This document shows positions 8,558 through 18,058 of a stretch of DNA of 64,000 nucleotides, piece by piece. The DNA lies in contig NZ_JAEMHM010000014.1 of NCBI RefSeq assembly GCF_016458275.1, positions 96,819 to 160,818 of the forward strand, in the 5' to 3' direction. The position numbers and the translations under genes were made by a program. The notes beneath the pieces are model-generated. The model did not search any database. It worked only from the letters and a program-made list of their open reading frames with translations, and was not told the DNA's origin. The stretch comes from Geomesophilobacter sediminis. GTDB lineage: Bacteria; Desulfobacterota; Desulfuromonadia; Geobacterales; Geobacteraceae. Numbering within the stretch: the stretch's first letter is position 1; the number at the start of each line of letters is the position of its first letter.

Positions 8558-9356
8558 CCTCCAGGCTTACCTGGTAGACGTCCCCAAGCCGTCCGCCGAG
8601 GAACCGGTTCCCCACCCTGATAAAGCCTGCCGGAATGTCGGTCACGTAATAATGGTGGTTCCCCTGCTCACCCTCGGGACGGAGCAGTTTGCGCTCGCCC
8701 AGGATCTGTGCCACGGTGAGAGCGGTCTGCTCGGCCGAATCGACCAGGGTCACCTCCGGTCCCATCACCTCGGCGATGGTCCCCTTGAGGATGGGATAGT
8801 GGGTGCAGCCTAAGACCAGCGTGTCCACCCCCTCGTCCAGGAGCGGTTTCAGGTAGGTCTGGGCGGTCAGCCGGGCAACTTCGTTGTCGATCCACCCCTC
8901 CTCGGCCAGGGGGACGAACAGCGGGCAGGCACGGGTCACCACTTCTATCTCCGGGTTTATCTTCTTGATCGCCTTGGTATAGGCGGAACTCTTGACGGTG
9001 GCCGCGGTCCCGATCACGCCGACCTTGCCGCTTCTGGTGGCGGCGGCCGCGGCGCGGGCTCCCGGCTCGATCACCCCGACGATGGGGATGGCGAGTTCGC
9101 GGCGCAGGGTGGGGAGGGCGACCGCGGATGCGGTATTGCAGGCGACCACCAGGAGCTTGATGTCGTGGCTCATCAGGTAGGACGCGATCTGGCGCGAGTA
9201 GCGGATGACCGTCTCCGGCGACTTGGTTCCGTAGGGAACGCGGGCGGTGTCGCCGAGGTAGATGGTATCTTCCTGCGGCAGGGCGGCGGTAATCGCCTTG
9301 AGGACGGTCAGCCCTCCGACCCCCGAGTCGAAGATGCCGATTGCTTTCCAGGGCAA
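8517..9356 (-). CDS. murI: glutamate racemase
   Basis: Makes D-glutamate from L-glutamate for peptidoglycan. 279 residues, typical length. Catalytic cysteines are in VVACNTASA (about 75) and LVLGCTHYP (about 185); the N-terminus has the IGIFDSGVGGLTV signature. Translation appears to start at TTG (9356) preceded by CGGAGAAA at good spacing. Its 3' end overlaps the GerMN gene. A consensus-like promoter lies at 9507-9536, giving a leader of roughly 140 nt. Confidence 0.96.
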   Translation of the reverse strand: MPWKAIGIFDSGVGGLTVLKAITAALPQEDTIYLGDTARVPYGTKSPETVIRYSRQIASYLMSHDIKLLVVACNTASAVALPTLRRELAIPIVGVIEPGARAAAAATRSGKVGVIGTAATVKSSAYTKAIKKINPEIEVVTRACPLFVPLAEEGWIDNEVARLTAQTYLKPLLDEGVDTLVLGCTHYPILKGTIAEVMGPEVTLVDSAEQTALTVAQILGERKLLRPEGEQGNHHYYVTDIPAGFIRVGNRFLGGRLGDVYQVSLEDDAREGGDGAAQD

Positions 9357-9506
9357 GATTTTTCTCCGTTGGGCGGTTCGGCCGGCAATCGTCTTATTGC
9401 GGCGGAACCTGCCGTGGCGGCCGTCCCGTTTCCGAAAGCGGAAAGGAAACGGCCTCAGGAATAACCCGTCGCGGCATGTTTTGGCCGCAGTACGAGCAAG
9501 AGAACC

Positions 9507-9536
9507 ATACTATTTGATCCGGCAAGGTATTGTCAA
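9507..9536 (-). promoter_or_regulatory. sigma-70-type promoter for murI
   Basis: On the minus strand TTGACA (9531-9536), 18-bp spacer, TAGTAT (9507-9512). The position fits transcription of murI. Confidence 0.65.
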
Positions 9537-9846
9537 GCTTGCGGCGCTGGCACCGTGCTCAATGAGACAATGAACCAGGAAACCATGAACAATAATGGCC
9601 GAGTGACGTACGTCGCAGGTCGCGTGGAGGAACGAAACGCGACGACCGATTCCCCGGCAGGACGGTGGGCACGGGGTGCCGACCCTACGACCTGGCGTAA
9701 GTGTCAATGTGGTACGAAAAGGCAATAATTCCGAAAATGGGACAGCCGTTTTACCTTAACGGAAACGCGGGACCGCTGGTTTTCCAGCAATCACTGACAC
9801 TTCCGAAATGGGCTCGGGTTTGACCGCAATATAACATTATTCCGTA

Positions 9847-9876
9847 TTGACAAACCCGGACCGATCTGCTTTTATA
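9847..9876 (+). promoter_or_regulatory. sigma-70-type promoter for pyc
   Basis: TTGACA (9847-9852), 18-bp spacer, TTTATA (9871-9876). The predicted start near 9883 gives a leader of about 100 nt and makes the far-upstream start codon at 9885 implausible. Confidence 0.7.
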
Positions 9877-9983
9877 GCGCCGCATTGACGGAACTAGTTG
9901 AAATAAAAGCGGTAAAGCGTTACCAGAATTCGGTTTCACTTTTAGGTTTTCACTATTACGCCTTTGGGCAAAAAGGAGCGGCA

Positions 9984-12900
9984 ATGGAGCAGAGGAAATT
10001 CAAAAAGGTGATGGCAGCCAACCGCGGTGAGATCGCGATCCGCATCTTCCGCGCGTGCACCGAGCTTGGGATCAGCACGGTTGCGATCTATTCGGAAGAG
10101 GACAAGCTCTCGCTCCACCGCTACAAGGCGGACGAGGCCTACCAGGTCGGGAAAGGGAAGAAGCCGATCGACGCCTACCTCGGGATCGACGAGATCATCG
10201 CTCTCGCCAAGAAGATCGAGGTCGACGCCATCCACCCCGGCTATGGCTTCCTCGCGGAGAACGCCGAGTTTGCCGAGAAGTGCGAGGCCAACGGCATCGT
10301 CTTCATCGGCCCCACCGCCGAGATGCAGCGCGCCCTCGGCGACAAGGTGGCGGCGCGCAAGGTGGCGAAGGCAGCCGGGGTGGCGACCGTCCCGGGGACC
10401 GAGGAGCCGATCCAGCACGAAGAAGACGCCCTCATCTTCGCCAAGAACCACGGCTACCCGATCATCATCAAGGCGGCGGCCGGCGGCGGCGGGCGCGGCA
10501 TGCGCGTTGCCAACGACAAGAAGGAACTCCTGGAAGGGCTCCAGTCGGCGAGCTCCGAGGCAAAGGCCGCCTTCGGCGATCCCAGCGTCTTTTTGGAGCG
10601 CTACCTGAAAAATCCGAAGCACATCGAAGTCCAGGTACTTGGTGACTCCTTCGGCAACCTGGTCCACTTCTTCGAGCGCGACTGCTCCATCCAGCGCCGC
10701 CACCAGAAGGTGGTCGAATTCGCGCCGTCCATCTGCCTCCCGGGCGCGACCCGGCTCGCGCTCTGCACCGACGCCCTGAAAATCGCGAAGCAGGTCGGCT
10801 ACCGCAACGCCGGCACCGTCGAGTTCCTCCTCGACGAAAGCGGGTCGTACTACTTCATCGAGATGAACCCCCGCATCCAGGTCGAGCACACCGTCACCGA
10901 GATGATCACCGGGCGCAACCTCGTGCAGGCGCAGATCCTCATCGCGGAAGGGAAACGGCTCGGCGATCCGGAGATCAACATCCCGAACCAGGGCTCCATC
11001 GAAATGCGCGGCTACGCGATCCAGTGCCGCATCACGACCGAGGACCCGGCAAACAACTTCGCACCGGACTTCGGCACCCTGACCACCTACCGCTCCTCGG
11101 CCGGCTGCGGCGTGCGGCTCGACGCGGGGAACGCCTTCACCGGCGCCCAGATCACCCCGCACTACGACTCGCTCCTGGTCAAGGTAAGCGCCTGGGGGCT
11201 CACCTTCGCCGAGGCCTCCCACATCATGAACCGCGCGCTGCAGGAGTTCCGCGTCCGCGGGGTGAAGACGAACATCGGCTTTTTGGAAAACGTCATCACC
11301 CACCCGGTCTTCGTGGCGGGCGAATGCAACACCTCCTTCATCGACAACCATCCCGAGCTCCTGGAGATCAAGGAGAAACAGGACCGCGCCAACAAGGTCC
11401 TCTCCTTCATCGGGGACGTCATCGTGAACGGCTCCGCCGGGGTGGCCAAGCCGCTGCGCTCGGCCGATCTGTTGGAGGCGACCCTCCCCGAGGTCGATCT
11501 CTTGACCGCCCCCCCCAAGGGAACCCGCGACATCCTGCGCGAGCGCGGGGCCGAAGGGCTTGCCGCCTGGGTCCTGGAGCAGAAGGGGGTCCTCATCACC
11601 GACACCACGATGCGCGACGCCCATCAGTCGCTTCTGGCAACCCGGGTGCGCACCCATGATCTGCTCCAGATCGCCCCGGCGACGGCGCGGCTGGCCAGCG
11701 GCCTCTTCTCCCTGGAGAACTGGGGTGGGGCGACCTTCGACGTCTCGATGCGCTTTCTCAAGGAATGCCCCTGGCAGCGTTTGCACGCCCTTTCCGAGGC
11801 GATCCCGAACGTCCTGTTCCAGATGCTTCTGCGCGGCTCCAACGCGGTCGGCTACGCGAACTACCCCGACAACGCGGTGCAGCGCTTCGTCGAGGTGGCC
11901 GCCGAGGCGGGGATCGACGTCTTCCGCGTCTTCGACTCCCTGAACTGGCTCCCGGGGATGACGGTCGCCATGGAAGCGGTCCGCAAATCCGGCAAGATCT
12001 GCGAGGCCGCCATCTGCTACACCGGCGACATCTCCGACCCGACCCGCACCAAGTACCCGCTCTCCTACTACGTCTCCATGGCGAAAGAGCTGGAGAAGAT
12101 GGGGGCGCACATCCTCGCCATCAAGGACATGGCGGGACTTCTGAAGCCGTACGCCGGGTACCAGCTCGTGAAGGCGCTCAAGGAGGAGGTCGGGATCCCG
12201 ATCCACCTGCACACCCACGACACCTCCGGCAACGGCGGGGCGCTCCTCCTCATGGCGGCCCAGGCCGGGGTCGACATCGTCGATGCGGCGCTCTCCTCGC
12301 TCTCCGGGCTCACCTCGCAGCCGAACCTGAACGGCCTGGTGGCGACCCTCAAGGGGCAGGAGCGCGACACCGGGCTCAACGAGCGCGGCCTGCAGCAGCT
12401 CGCCAACTACTGGGAGACGGTGCGCGACTACTACGCCCCGTTCGAATCCGAGCTCAAGAGCTCGACCGCCGAGGTCTACCACCACGAGATCCCGGGCGGG
12501 CAGTACTCCAACTACAAGCCGCAGGTGGCCGGCCTGGGCCTCATCGACCGGTGGGAGGAGTGCAAGGAGATGTACCACCAGGTCAACAACATGTTCGGCG
12601 ACCTGGTGAAGGTGACCCCCTCCTCCAAGATCGTAGGGGACATGGCGATGTTCCTCGTGAAGAACAACCTCCAGCCGGAGGACGTCTACACCCAGGGCGC
12701 CGACCTCGCCTTCCCGGAATCGGTCGTCGGGTTCTTCAAGGGGATGATCGGCCAGCCCTACCAGGGGTTCCCGGAAGAGCTGCAGAAGGTCATCCTGAAA
12801 GGGGAGGAGCCGATCACCTGCCGTCCGGGCGACCTCCTGGAGCCGATCGATTTCGAGGCGGAGCGCGCCAAGGCCGCCGCCAAGGTGGGGCACCCGGTCA

Positions 12901-13430
12901 ATGACAAGGACCTCATGTCCTTCCTCATGTACCCGAGCGTCTACACCGAGTTCGACAAGCAGCGCCAGGAGTTCTCCGACATCTCGGTGATCCCGACCCC
13001 GATCTTCTTCTACGGACTGGAGCCGGGGCAGGAGACTTCCATCGAGATCCAGCCGGGCAAGACCCTGATCATCAAGCTGAACGCCATCGGGCGCACCCAG
13101 GCCGACGGCACCAAGCAGGTCTACTTCGAGCTGAACGGCAACGCCCGCTCGGTCACGGTGCGCGACAACTCGATCAAGGCCGACCAGGCCACCCACGAGA
13201 AGGCGGACAAGTCCAATCCGAAGCACGTCGGCGCCCCGATGCCGGGCAAGGTCCTCAAGGTGAACGTCGCCGCCGGCGCGGCGGTCAAAGCGGGCGACAT
13301 CCTCGTCGTCACCGAGGCGATGAAGATGGAGACCAACGTCAAGGCGAAGGAAGACGGCACCGTCGCCGAGGTCCGCTGCAAGGAAGGCGGCCAGGTCGAG
13401 AAGGAAGAGCTGATCGTCGTGATGGCGTAA
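9984..13430 (+). CDS. pyc: pyruvate carboxylase
   Basis: Biotin enzyme that converts pyruvate, bicarbonate and ATP to oxaloacetate, feeding the TCA cycle. 1,148 residues, the normal length of the single-chain enzyme. Order: biotin carboxylase (about 1-460; KVMAANRGEIAIRIFRAC, GGGGRGMR ATP loop, EMNPRIQVEHTVTE), carboxyltransferase (about 530-830; ITDTTMRDAHQSLLATRVRT, HTHDTSGN metal ligands), allosteric/PC linker, and the biotin carrier domain at the end with EAMKMET carrying the biotinyl lysine. ATG 9984 follows AAAAAGGAG; the frame is open 33 codons further but lacks a ribosome site there. Monocistronic, with its own promoter and terminator. Confidence 0.98.
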   Translation: MEQRKFKKVMAANRGEIAIRIFRACTELGISTVAIYSEEDKLSLHRYKADEAYQVGKGKKPIDAYLGIDEIIALAKKIEVDAIHPGYGFLAENAEFAEKCEANGIVFIGPTAEMQRALGDKVAARKVAKAAGVATVPGTEEPIQHEEDALIFAKNHGYPIIIKAAAGGGGRGMRVANDKKELLEGLQSASSEAKAAFGDPSVFLERYLKNPKHIEVQVLGDSFGNLVHFFERDCSIQRRHQKVVEFAPSICLPGATRLALCTDALKIAKQVGYRNAGTVEFLLDESGSYYFIEMNPRIQVEHTVTEMITGRNLVQAQILIAEGKRLGDPEINIPNQGSIEMRGYAIQCRITTEDPANNFAPDFGTLTTYRSSAGCGVRLDAGNAFTGAQITPHYDSLLVKVSAWGLTFAEASHIMNRALQEFRVRGVKTNIGFLENVITHPVFVAGECNTSFIDNHPELLEIKEKQDRANKVLSFIGDVIVNGSAGVAKPLRSADLLEATLPEVDLLTAPPKGTRDILRERGAEGLAAWVLEQKGVLITDTTMRDAHQSLLATRVRTHDLLQIAPATARLASGLFSLENWGGATFDVSMRFLKECPWQRLHALSEAIPNVLFQMLLRGSNAVGYANYPDNAVQRFVEVAAEAGIDVFRVFDSLNWLPGMTVAMEAVRKSGKICEAAICYTGDISDPTRTKYPLSYYVSMAKELEKMGAHILAIKDMAGLLKPYAGYQLVKALKEEVGIPIHLHTHDTSGNGGALLLMAAQAGVDIVDAALSSLSGLTSQPNLNGLVATLKGQERDTGLNERGLQQLANYWETVRDYYAPFESELKSSTAEVYHHEIPGGQYSNYKPQVAGLGLIDRWEECKEMYHQVNNMFGDLVKVTPSSKIVGDMAMFLVKNNLQPEDVYTQGADLAFPESVVGFFKGMIGQPYQGFPEELQKVILKGEEPITCRPGDLLEPIDFEAERAKAAAKVGHPVNDKDLMSFLMYPSVYTEFDKQRQEFSDISVIPTPIFFYGLEPGQETSIEIQPGKTLIIKLNAIGRTQADGTKQVYFELNGNARSVTVRDNSIKADQATHEKADKSNPKHVGAPMPGKVLKVNVAAGAAVKAGDILVVTEAMKMETNVKAKEDGTVAEVRCKEGGQVEKEELIVVMA

Positions 13431-13453
13431 AGCTATCCCGCTTTCGCCCAACA

Positions 13454-13491
13454 GAAAAAAAGCCACCTCCCGAAAGGGGGGTGGCTTTTTT
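13454..13491 (+). terminator. rho-independent terminator of pyc
   Basis: GCCACC / GGTGGC stem extended by CCC/GGG around a GAAA-type loop, flanked by A7 and T6 runs. It lies about 25 bp after the pyc stop. Confidence 0.9.
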
Positions 13492-13561
13492 GGTACCGTA
13501 GGCGACAACAGATGTCGCAGCTTCGCGGCGGCGGAAGATTGGCTCCAATCAGGTAAAACAT

Positions 13562-16483
13562 TCAACTCTGGAGCGACCGCGGCAGGACTGCCACTCCCGC
13601 CCGGCTGGGGGGCGTTCCCGCAGCCGCTACCACTTGGATCTCGTCCCCCTGTATGGTCACGCGGGGATCTTTCCCCAGCAAAAACTTAGGTAATCTTTGC
13701 TTCATCAGCCCCATTCCGCGCAGCACGTTAATAAATGGGGCGATCGCGGCGGTACCGTGAAAACGGGTGCGGAGGACGTAAAGATAGATATCGTTCATGG
13801 TCGCGATGACCTGCGGATCGGCGGTCGGGACGATGACGTCCTTTGCGACGCCCAGCGCCAGGTATCTGGACCCTGAGCCGAGTAGACTGTGGAGCAGGAC
13901 CGACGTCCACGGGATCTCCCCGGGAATTGCGGGCAACTGGTGGTGAAGGACGGGGAATATTTCCGAGACCAGCTCGAACGGTTGATCGCGCTCCCTTTTC
14001 TTCAGGTACGACGCCGTCAACTCCTCTATCGTCGCCTGCTTTTCGTCGGTCCACCCCAGGGTCTGCCGCGCCACCACGGCGTTGAGGGTGTACCATACGA
14101 TCTTCTTTCTGCTTTTCATGAGCTGATAGATGTTGTCGATGTTACGATACTTCGGCCGAAGAAATTCGAGCAACTCCCTCGTGGTACACGGGGCCGCCAG
14201 GTCCTTCACGTATCGCACGACCTGGGCGGCCAGCGAAAGCGGTCGCCGGGTGACCACGGGGTGTGCCCCTTTTTTTCTGCCGGGTTTCGATCGGTCCGGT
14301 CGGGGTGGCCGGGGTGGGGGTGGGGGGCGGAACCCGGCACGGGAGGGCGAAACGGCGAATTCGCCGGCATGGAAATGATGAATCAGGGAATGGAGAAACA
14401 ACGGTGTCGTTATCCCTTGCTGCCGGCAGAGGGCGAAGTTGCGCTGGTACACCTGGCCCGCAGTGACCGGAGATACGGTGAATTCGGCCAAGGTTTCGAT
14501 GATCGGCGCGAGATCGGATTTTTTCACGCCGAGGTTGCCGACATGGACCACCTTCTTCCCTCCGGTCCGGATCAGATTTGGGATTCGAGCCGCGTAATTT
14601 TGCAACTGCGTCCTCTCAACCCCCAAGATGGTCAGGGCGAAATTCACCAGCTCGGCCCGAAAAATGGGTTTTCCCCGCTTTAACAGGTAGGCTTCGAGCG
14701 CTTCGGGTATGCGGGGTAGCGTGCTGTCGCCCTGCCTCCGCACGTAGGGATAGTCGGGGAAACTCAGGGTGGCACTCCCCCTGCGTCGCATGCAGGAGTA
14801 CAAAGCTTCACGGGAAGGGACATTCCGGGCTGCCAGCCGATCGCGGTAGCTCTCGAAGATGCCCCCGTTCAACAGTACGAAGGGGAGGTCATGGCTCGTG
14901 AGCCGCTCCAGGATGTCGTCTTCTATTTCGGCACAAAGTGTCTCCGGCACCGTTACGAAGTCCGGGTGGATGAAGCTCCCTGGCCCCCATAAAACGGAGG
15001 ATCCCGATACCCTCGAGTGGGCGCTTGAGGTAGACATCTGCAGGCCTGGCACCAGCTGACCAATTTGCCGCTGGACCTCCTTGAAATGCAAGCTGCTTCC
15101 CGCCCGAAGTAATATCTGTTCCACAAGGTAGCTGATCCGCCCCTTTTTTTTGTTCTCGCCAAGGTCCGCGGCCAGAAAGTCACCGTGACGCGAGATTCCC
15201 TCTGTGGAGTCCCCGATGCGTCGGACGAATTGAGCTGAGAACCGCACGAGCCAGGAGCTTTCCCGGCAATGCCTTTCCCGGCAGAACCGGGTCATCACTT
15301 CCGGCGCCCGCTCCAAGGAGAGCATGCCATCGGGGGCGCGATTGACGTGCTCCAGAAGAGCCGACCTCACTTCTGCGCAGTTGAGGCACCGGTGAGTGGA
15401 CAGCACCAACTCCAAGGGCCTGCCCGGAACCACTTCGTACCGCGGGGAGAGGACGATCGAAGAGATGAACGCCTCCTCGCTCGGCAGCGTCGTCCACCCC
15501 AACCGGTCCTGGAGCTCTGCGGCGATTTCGGAAACCGTGCCAACTCCCCCTCGCGTGGCGAGCAGGACATCGATCCAAAGCCACAGATACCGCAGGTACC
15601 GTAGCCGCGCCGGGTCTCCGAGTACGGACCTCATTCTGCTTTCGATCTGTCGCACCCGCTCCCGGCTCACCTGTACCGCCCGCCCCAGTTCCTTCAAGGT
15701 CCATACCCGCCCGTCCGCAATCCCCAGGCGTGCCACCATCAGCCCGAAGTCCCTTTTCTTCACCGCGCTCTGGCTCGCGTCGGGGCCGGAATCCTCCGGG
15801 AACACAATCCGTAAGTAGGCCTCGAACAGGTGGTGGAATTCCCCGTGAGCTGCTGCCGAAAATCCTGCGCAAGCTGCTCTTTCGAGATCGCCGGCCAGGT
15901 TTCTTAACCGCCAAAGCTCTCCAATGGCTTTCAGCGCGGCGACGGTGAATCCGGAGGTCCCGATGATCGTCTGCTCGGTGATTGCCGCGAGGTCTTCCCA
16001 AGCCACCGTCGCTATTTCGCCCCCACCGGTTCCCGCGGGGACCGGAAAACCGGACAGCTCATCGAGCCGAATATCCGAGTAGAGAGTGGCATCCGAAACG
16101 TTCTCGATTACGATCGAAGCAGCAGTGACGTCGGGCCAGCCGGATAGCTCCCCGAGCACCCTGAGGATGATCGCGATGGCAGCATCCGACAGTCCCGCTT
16201 CGATGAGGTAGCCCACACCGGTGCTCCACAGTGTCTCGGCCTGGTCCTCGGGGAAAAGGGCGGTGGCGCGGAGCCGTTCCAGGTCGGCAGCGGGGAGCCC
16301 CAAATCCCCTATGGCAGGGCCGGTCTCGTCTGCTTCGAGAGGGGGCAGGGGCGGAAGCTGAAAAACTTCCGGGAGGGAGCGGTTGAGAACGCTCCAAGGG
16401 GCGGGGCCGTCTCGGAAGCCGTCCCGTGCCTGAATCGATCGTTTGTCCGACAATGCTTTCGACATTGGTGACGGCGAGCCCAT
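13562..16483 (-). CDS. large orphan protein with sigma-70 region-4-like HTH and winged-helix-like segments
   Basis: About 973 residues, no membrane segment. Around residues 260-290 lies WTLKELGRAVQVSRERVRQIE, which closely matches the region-4.2 helix-turn-helix of sigma-70 factors. No region 2 (-10 recognition) is visible, so this is not an ordinary sigma factor. Around 449-510 a segment (VEQILLRAGSSLHFKEVQRQI...GSFIHPDFV) resembles HARE-HTH/winged-helix domains, and similar helical units follow. Cys pairs occur near residues 366-369 and 401-406. A Pro/Arg-rich linker precedes the C-terminal third. Start choice: ATG 16483 has AAGGCAGG upstream; ATG 16522 would be almost leaderless from the predicted promoter. 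A 21-bp repeat array lies upstream. Function unknown; a DNA-binding transcription or accessory-region protein is inferred. Confidence 0.75.
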   Translation of the reverse strand: MGSPSPMSKALSDKRSIQARDGFRDGPAPWSVLNRSLPEVFQLPPLPPLEADETGPAIGDLGLPAADLERLRATALFPEDQAETLWSTGVGYLIEAGLSDAAIAIILRVLGELSGWPDVTAASIVIENVSDATLYSDIRLDELSGFPVPAGTGGGEIATVAWEDLAAITEQTIIGTSGFTVAALKAIGELWRLRNLAGDLERAACAGFSAAAHGEFHHLFEAYLRIVFPEDSGPDASQSAVKKRDFGLMVARLGIADGRVWTLKELGRAVQVSRERVRQIESRMRSVLGDPARLRYLRYLWLWIDVLLATRGGVGTVSEIAAELQDRLGWTTLPSEEAFISSIVLSPRYEVVPGRPLELVLSTHRCLNCAEVRSALLEHVNRAPDGMLSLERAPEVMTRFCRERHCRESSWLVRFSAQFVRRIGDSTEGISRHGDFLAADLGENKKKGRISYLVEQILLRAGSSLHFKEVQRQIGQLVPGLQMSTSSAHSRVSGSSVLWGPGSFIHPDFVTVPETLCAEIEDDILERLTSHDLPFVLLNGGIFESYRDRLAARNVPSREALYSCMRRRGSATLSFPDYPYVRRQGDSTLPRIPEALEAYLLKRGKPIFRAELVNFALTILGVERTQLQNYAARIPNLIRTGGKKVVHVGNLGVKKSDLAPIIETLAEFTVSPVTAGQVYQRNFALCRQQGITTPLFLHSLIHHFHAGEFAVSPSRAGFRPPPPPRPPRPDRSKPGRKKGAHPVVTRRPLSLAAQVVRYVKDLAAPCTTRELLEFLRPKYRNIDNIYQLMKSRKKIVWYTLNAVVARQTLGWTDEKQATIEELTASYLKKRERDQPFELVSEIFPVLHHQLPAIPGEIPWTSVLLHSLLGSGSRYLALGVAKDVIVPTADPQVIATMNDIYLYVLRTRFHGTAAIAPFINVLRGMGLMKQRLPKFLLGKDPRVTIQGDEIQVVAAAGTPPSRAGVAVLPRSLQS

Positions 16484-16530
16484 GCGTGAACCTGCCTTCG
16501 AAGCAAAAGGAATTTGGCGCATAGCGCTGG

Positions 16531-16558
16531 ATTGTATTAGAAAATACAAATCAATCAA
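16531..16558 (-). promoter_or_regulatory. promoter with overlapping inverted repeat upstream of the sigma-region-4 protein
   Basis: Minus strand: TTGATT (16553-16558), 16-bp spacer, TACAAT (16531-16536). An inverted repeat TTGTATT-N4-AATACAA (16532-16549) covers the -10 and spacer, a typical place for an operator. It is markedly AT-rich against its surroundings. Confidence 0.6.
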
Positions 16559-16589
16559 CCTTTTTACCATTCCTTTTCCTATCCAATGA

Positions 16590-17172
16590 GTCATGGGAAC
16601 AGGCCCGTATGTCATGAGAGGAGCTCACGCGACATGGGAACGGGCGCCCCCTGCGTGGTTAGGGGTTCTCACGTCATGGGAGCAGGCTCCGGCATCATGG
16701 GAAGATGCTTCCGTGACGTGCGCCCGGGCATCCCTTATCTCGTCACGTCTCCAACACGACGTGGGAACAGGCACCTCGGCAAGGGGAAGAGGCTTACGCG
16801 ACATGGGAACGGGCGCCCCTTACCTGGCAACGCGTTCTCACGTCATGGGAGGAGGCTCACGCGTCATGGGAGGAGGCTCACGCGTCATGGGAGGAGGCTC
16901 ACGCGTCATGGGAGGAGGCTCACGTGACATGGGAGGAGGCTCACGTGACATGGGAGGAGGCTCACGCGACATGGGAGGAGGCTCACGCGACATGGGAGGA
17001 GGCTCACGCGACATGGGAGGAGGCTCACGTGACATGGGAGGCGGCTCACGTGACATGGGGACGGGCGCCCCTTACCTGGTAAGGCGTTCTCACGTCATGG
17101 GAGCAGGCGCTGGTATCATGGGAAGAGGTTTTCGTGACATATGAACCGACATCCCTTATCTCGTCACGCCTT
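16590..17172. repeat. 21-bp minisatellite nested in a 117-bp duplicated block
   Basis: Ten consecutive 21-bp units run from 16842 to 17051. Each carries CATGGGAGGAGGCTCACG and differs mainly at the junction (CGCGTC, CGTGAC or CGCGAC). Degenerate units in the same 21-nt register flank them. The segments 16631-16747 and 17052-17168 are both exactly 117 bp and clearly related with no length change, and a partial third copy starts at 16800. All frames stay open because 21 is a multiple of 3, so the open frames here (for example repeated MGGGSRD on plus) are not evidence for a protein. It lies upstream of the sigma-region-4 gene and after the terminator of the FN3-like gene. Confidence 0.9.
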
Positions 17173-17264
17173 CAGAGGCCAAGGGAAAGCAGCTCATGCA
17201 TCGGGGAAAGAGGTCAGTTTGAGAGCATAGATGGGGCCGACCGCAATGGTGCTTGACCCACCGA

Positions 17265-17301
17265 TAAAAAAATGCCGGCGTCAAGAACTTGAACGCCGGC
17301 A
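17265..17301 (-). terminator. terminator of the FN3-like gene
   Basis: Minus strand TGCCGGCGT / ACGCCGGCA stem followed by seven T residues. It lies 36 bp past the stop of the gene at 17337-17999. Confidence 0.88.
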
Positions 17302-17336
17302 CAAGCTGGCTCGATGCGGGGGGCGATGGGAAGGGG

Positions 17337-17999
17337 TCAGGTCACGAACGTGGAAACGGGTTTGGACCAGTTGCCAACCCCGTTTTCGGTGATGTCCCGG
17401 TACCGAACAAAGGTGTTGGTTCCGGCGGTACACTCCATTTCCATCCTCGCATTAGGGGGGAAGACCGCCGTTTCGCACCATGCCGCGTCATCGGCAGGAT
17501 TGCCGGTGGTCGTCTGGACTTCCCGGCTGATCACCTCGGGGCTCCAGGGCGCGTGAAGGAGGATCTTGGTAGCTTCGGCAAGATTCTCAGCCATGGGTTC
17601 TTGCGTCGGCGCCGCAGCGGAGGACGCAAAAGCGTTGCCGATCTGGGAGCTGCTGGTTTTGCCGTGCCGCTGCCGCAACGGGAAGCCGGAGCTGCGCAGC
17701 GCGGCCAGGTTGTCGCCTGCTATCACTTCCACGTAGTGGGCAAGCTTGTCCAAGACGTTCTGAACTTCTATCGCCACCTCGTTTCTGGTGGCGATATTGT
17801 CCCGGTCCCCCCTGCCGGCCGCGAAGATCCAGGAGTCATACTTGTCGGCCAGGGCAAGGCAGATAGCAATCGACAACCCTGCGAGCCAGGGTTCAGGGAA
17901 ATTGCTATTGTTGGTCATGTGAACGATCACGTTGCGAAAAAATACCGAGCGTTCCCCGTGGGTCATCCCCGCCGTGCTGCTTTTCAACTTGGTGCCCAT
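17337..17999 (-). CDS. hypothetical protein with helical N-terminus and FN3-like C-terminus
   Basis: 220 residues, no signal peptide. The first 120 residues look all-helical (FFRNVIVHMTNNSNFPEP..., RDNIATRNEVAIEVQNVLDKLAHYVEVIAGDNLAALRSSGFPLR). This is the pattern of a family seen next to fibronectin type III domains in bacteria, where a four-helix module with a conserved GD-x-LxSSGF segment is followed by FN3. The C-terminal 75 residues have an FN3-like ending (TFVRYRDITENGVGNWSKPVSTFV) but little else is conserved. ATG 17999 follows AAGGAGG. It shares the upstream motif described at 18059-18070 with the large protein gene. Role unknown. Confidence 0.75.
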   Translation of the reverse strand: MGTKLKSSTAGMTHGERSVFFRNVIVHMTNNSNFPEPWLAGLSIAICLALADKYDSWIFAAGRGDRDNIATRNEVAIEVQNVLDKLAHYVEVIAGDNLAALRSSGFPLRQRHGKTSSSQIGNAFASSAAAPTQEPMAENLAEATKILLHAPWSPEVISREVQTTTGNPADDAAWCETAVFPPNARMEMECTAGTNTFVRYRDITENGVGNWSKPVSTFVT

Positions 18000-18058
18000 A
18001 GAGCCTCCTTGCTGGGAGCTTCCGCTTTCGATGCGGTCTTGATGTTGTCGTTAATGAT

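Larger units (their letters stand above)
9357..9983. other. 627-bp divergent intergenic region between murI and pyc
   Basis: Holds one promoter for each flanking gene (minus 9507-9536, plus 9847-9876). The central part (about 9545-9840) has short inverted segments such as GTCGCGT/ACGCGAC near 9618-9645. I see no convincing gene in it. Short open frames on the minus strand there lack ribosome sites and family features. Confidence 0.6.

Noticed and set aside
9942..13565. 1,207-codon open frame on the minus strand opposite pyc
   Set aside because: It mirrors pyruvate carboxylase, is Asp/Val/Leu/His-rich in the pattern of an antisense GC-rich frame, and has no ribosome site or domain.
16593..17144. 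183-codon plus-strand frame with repeated MGGGSRD
   Set aside because: The frame stays open only because the repeat unit is 21 bp. All frames are open there, and no ribosome site or flanking domain supports a protein.
16590..17172. CRISPR array
   Set aside because: The units are contiguous 21-bp tandem repeats without unique spacers, and no cas gene is present.
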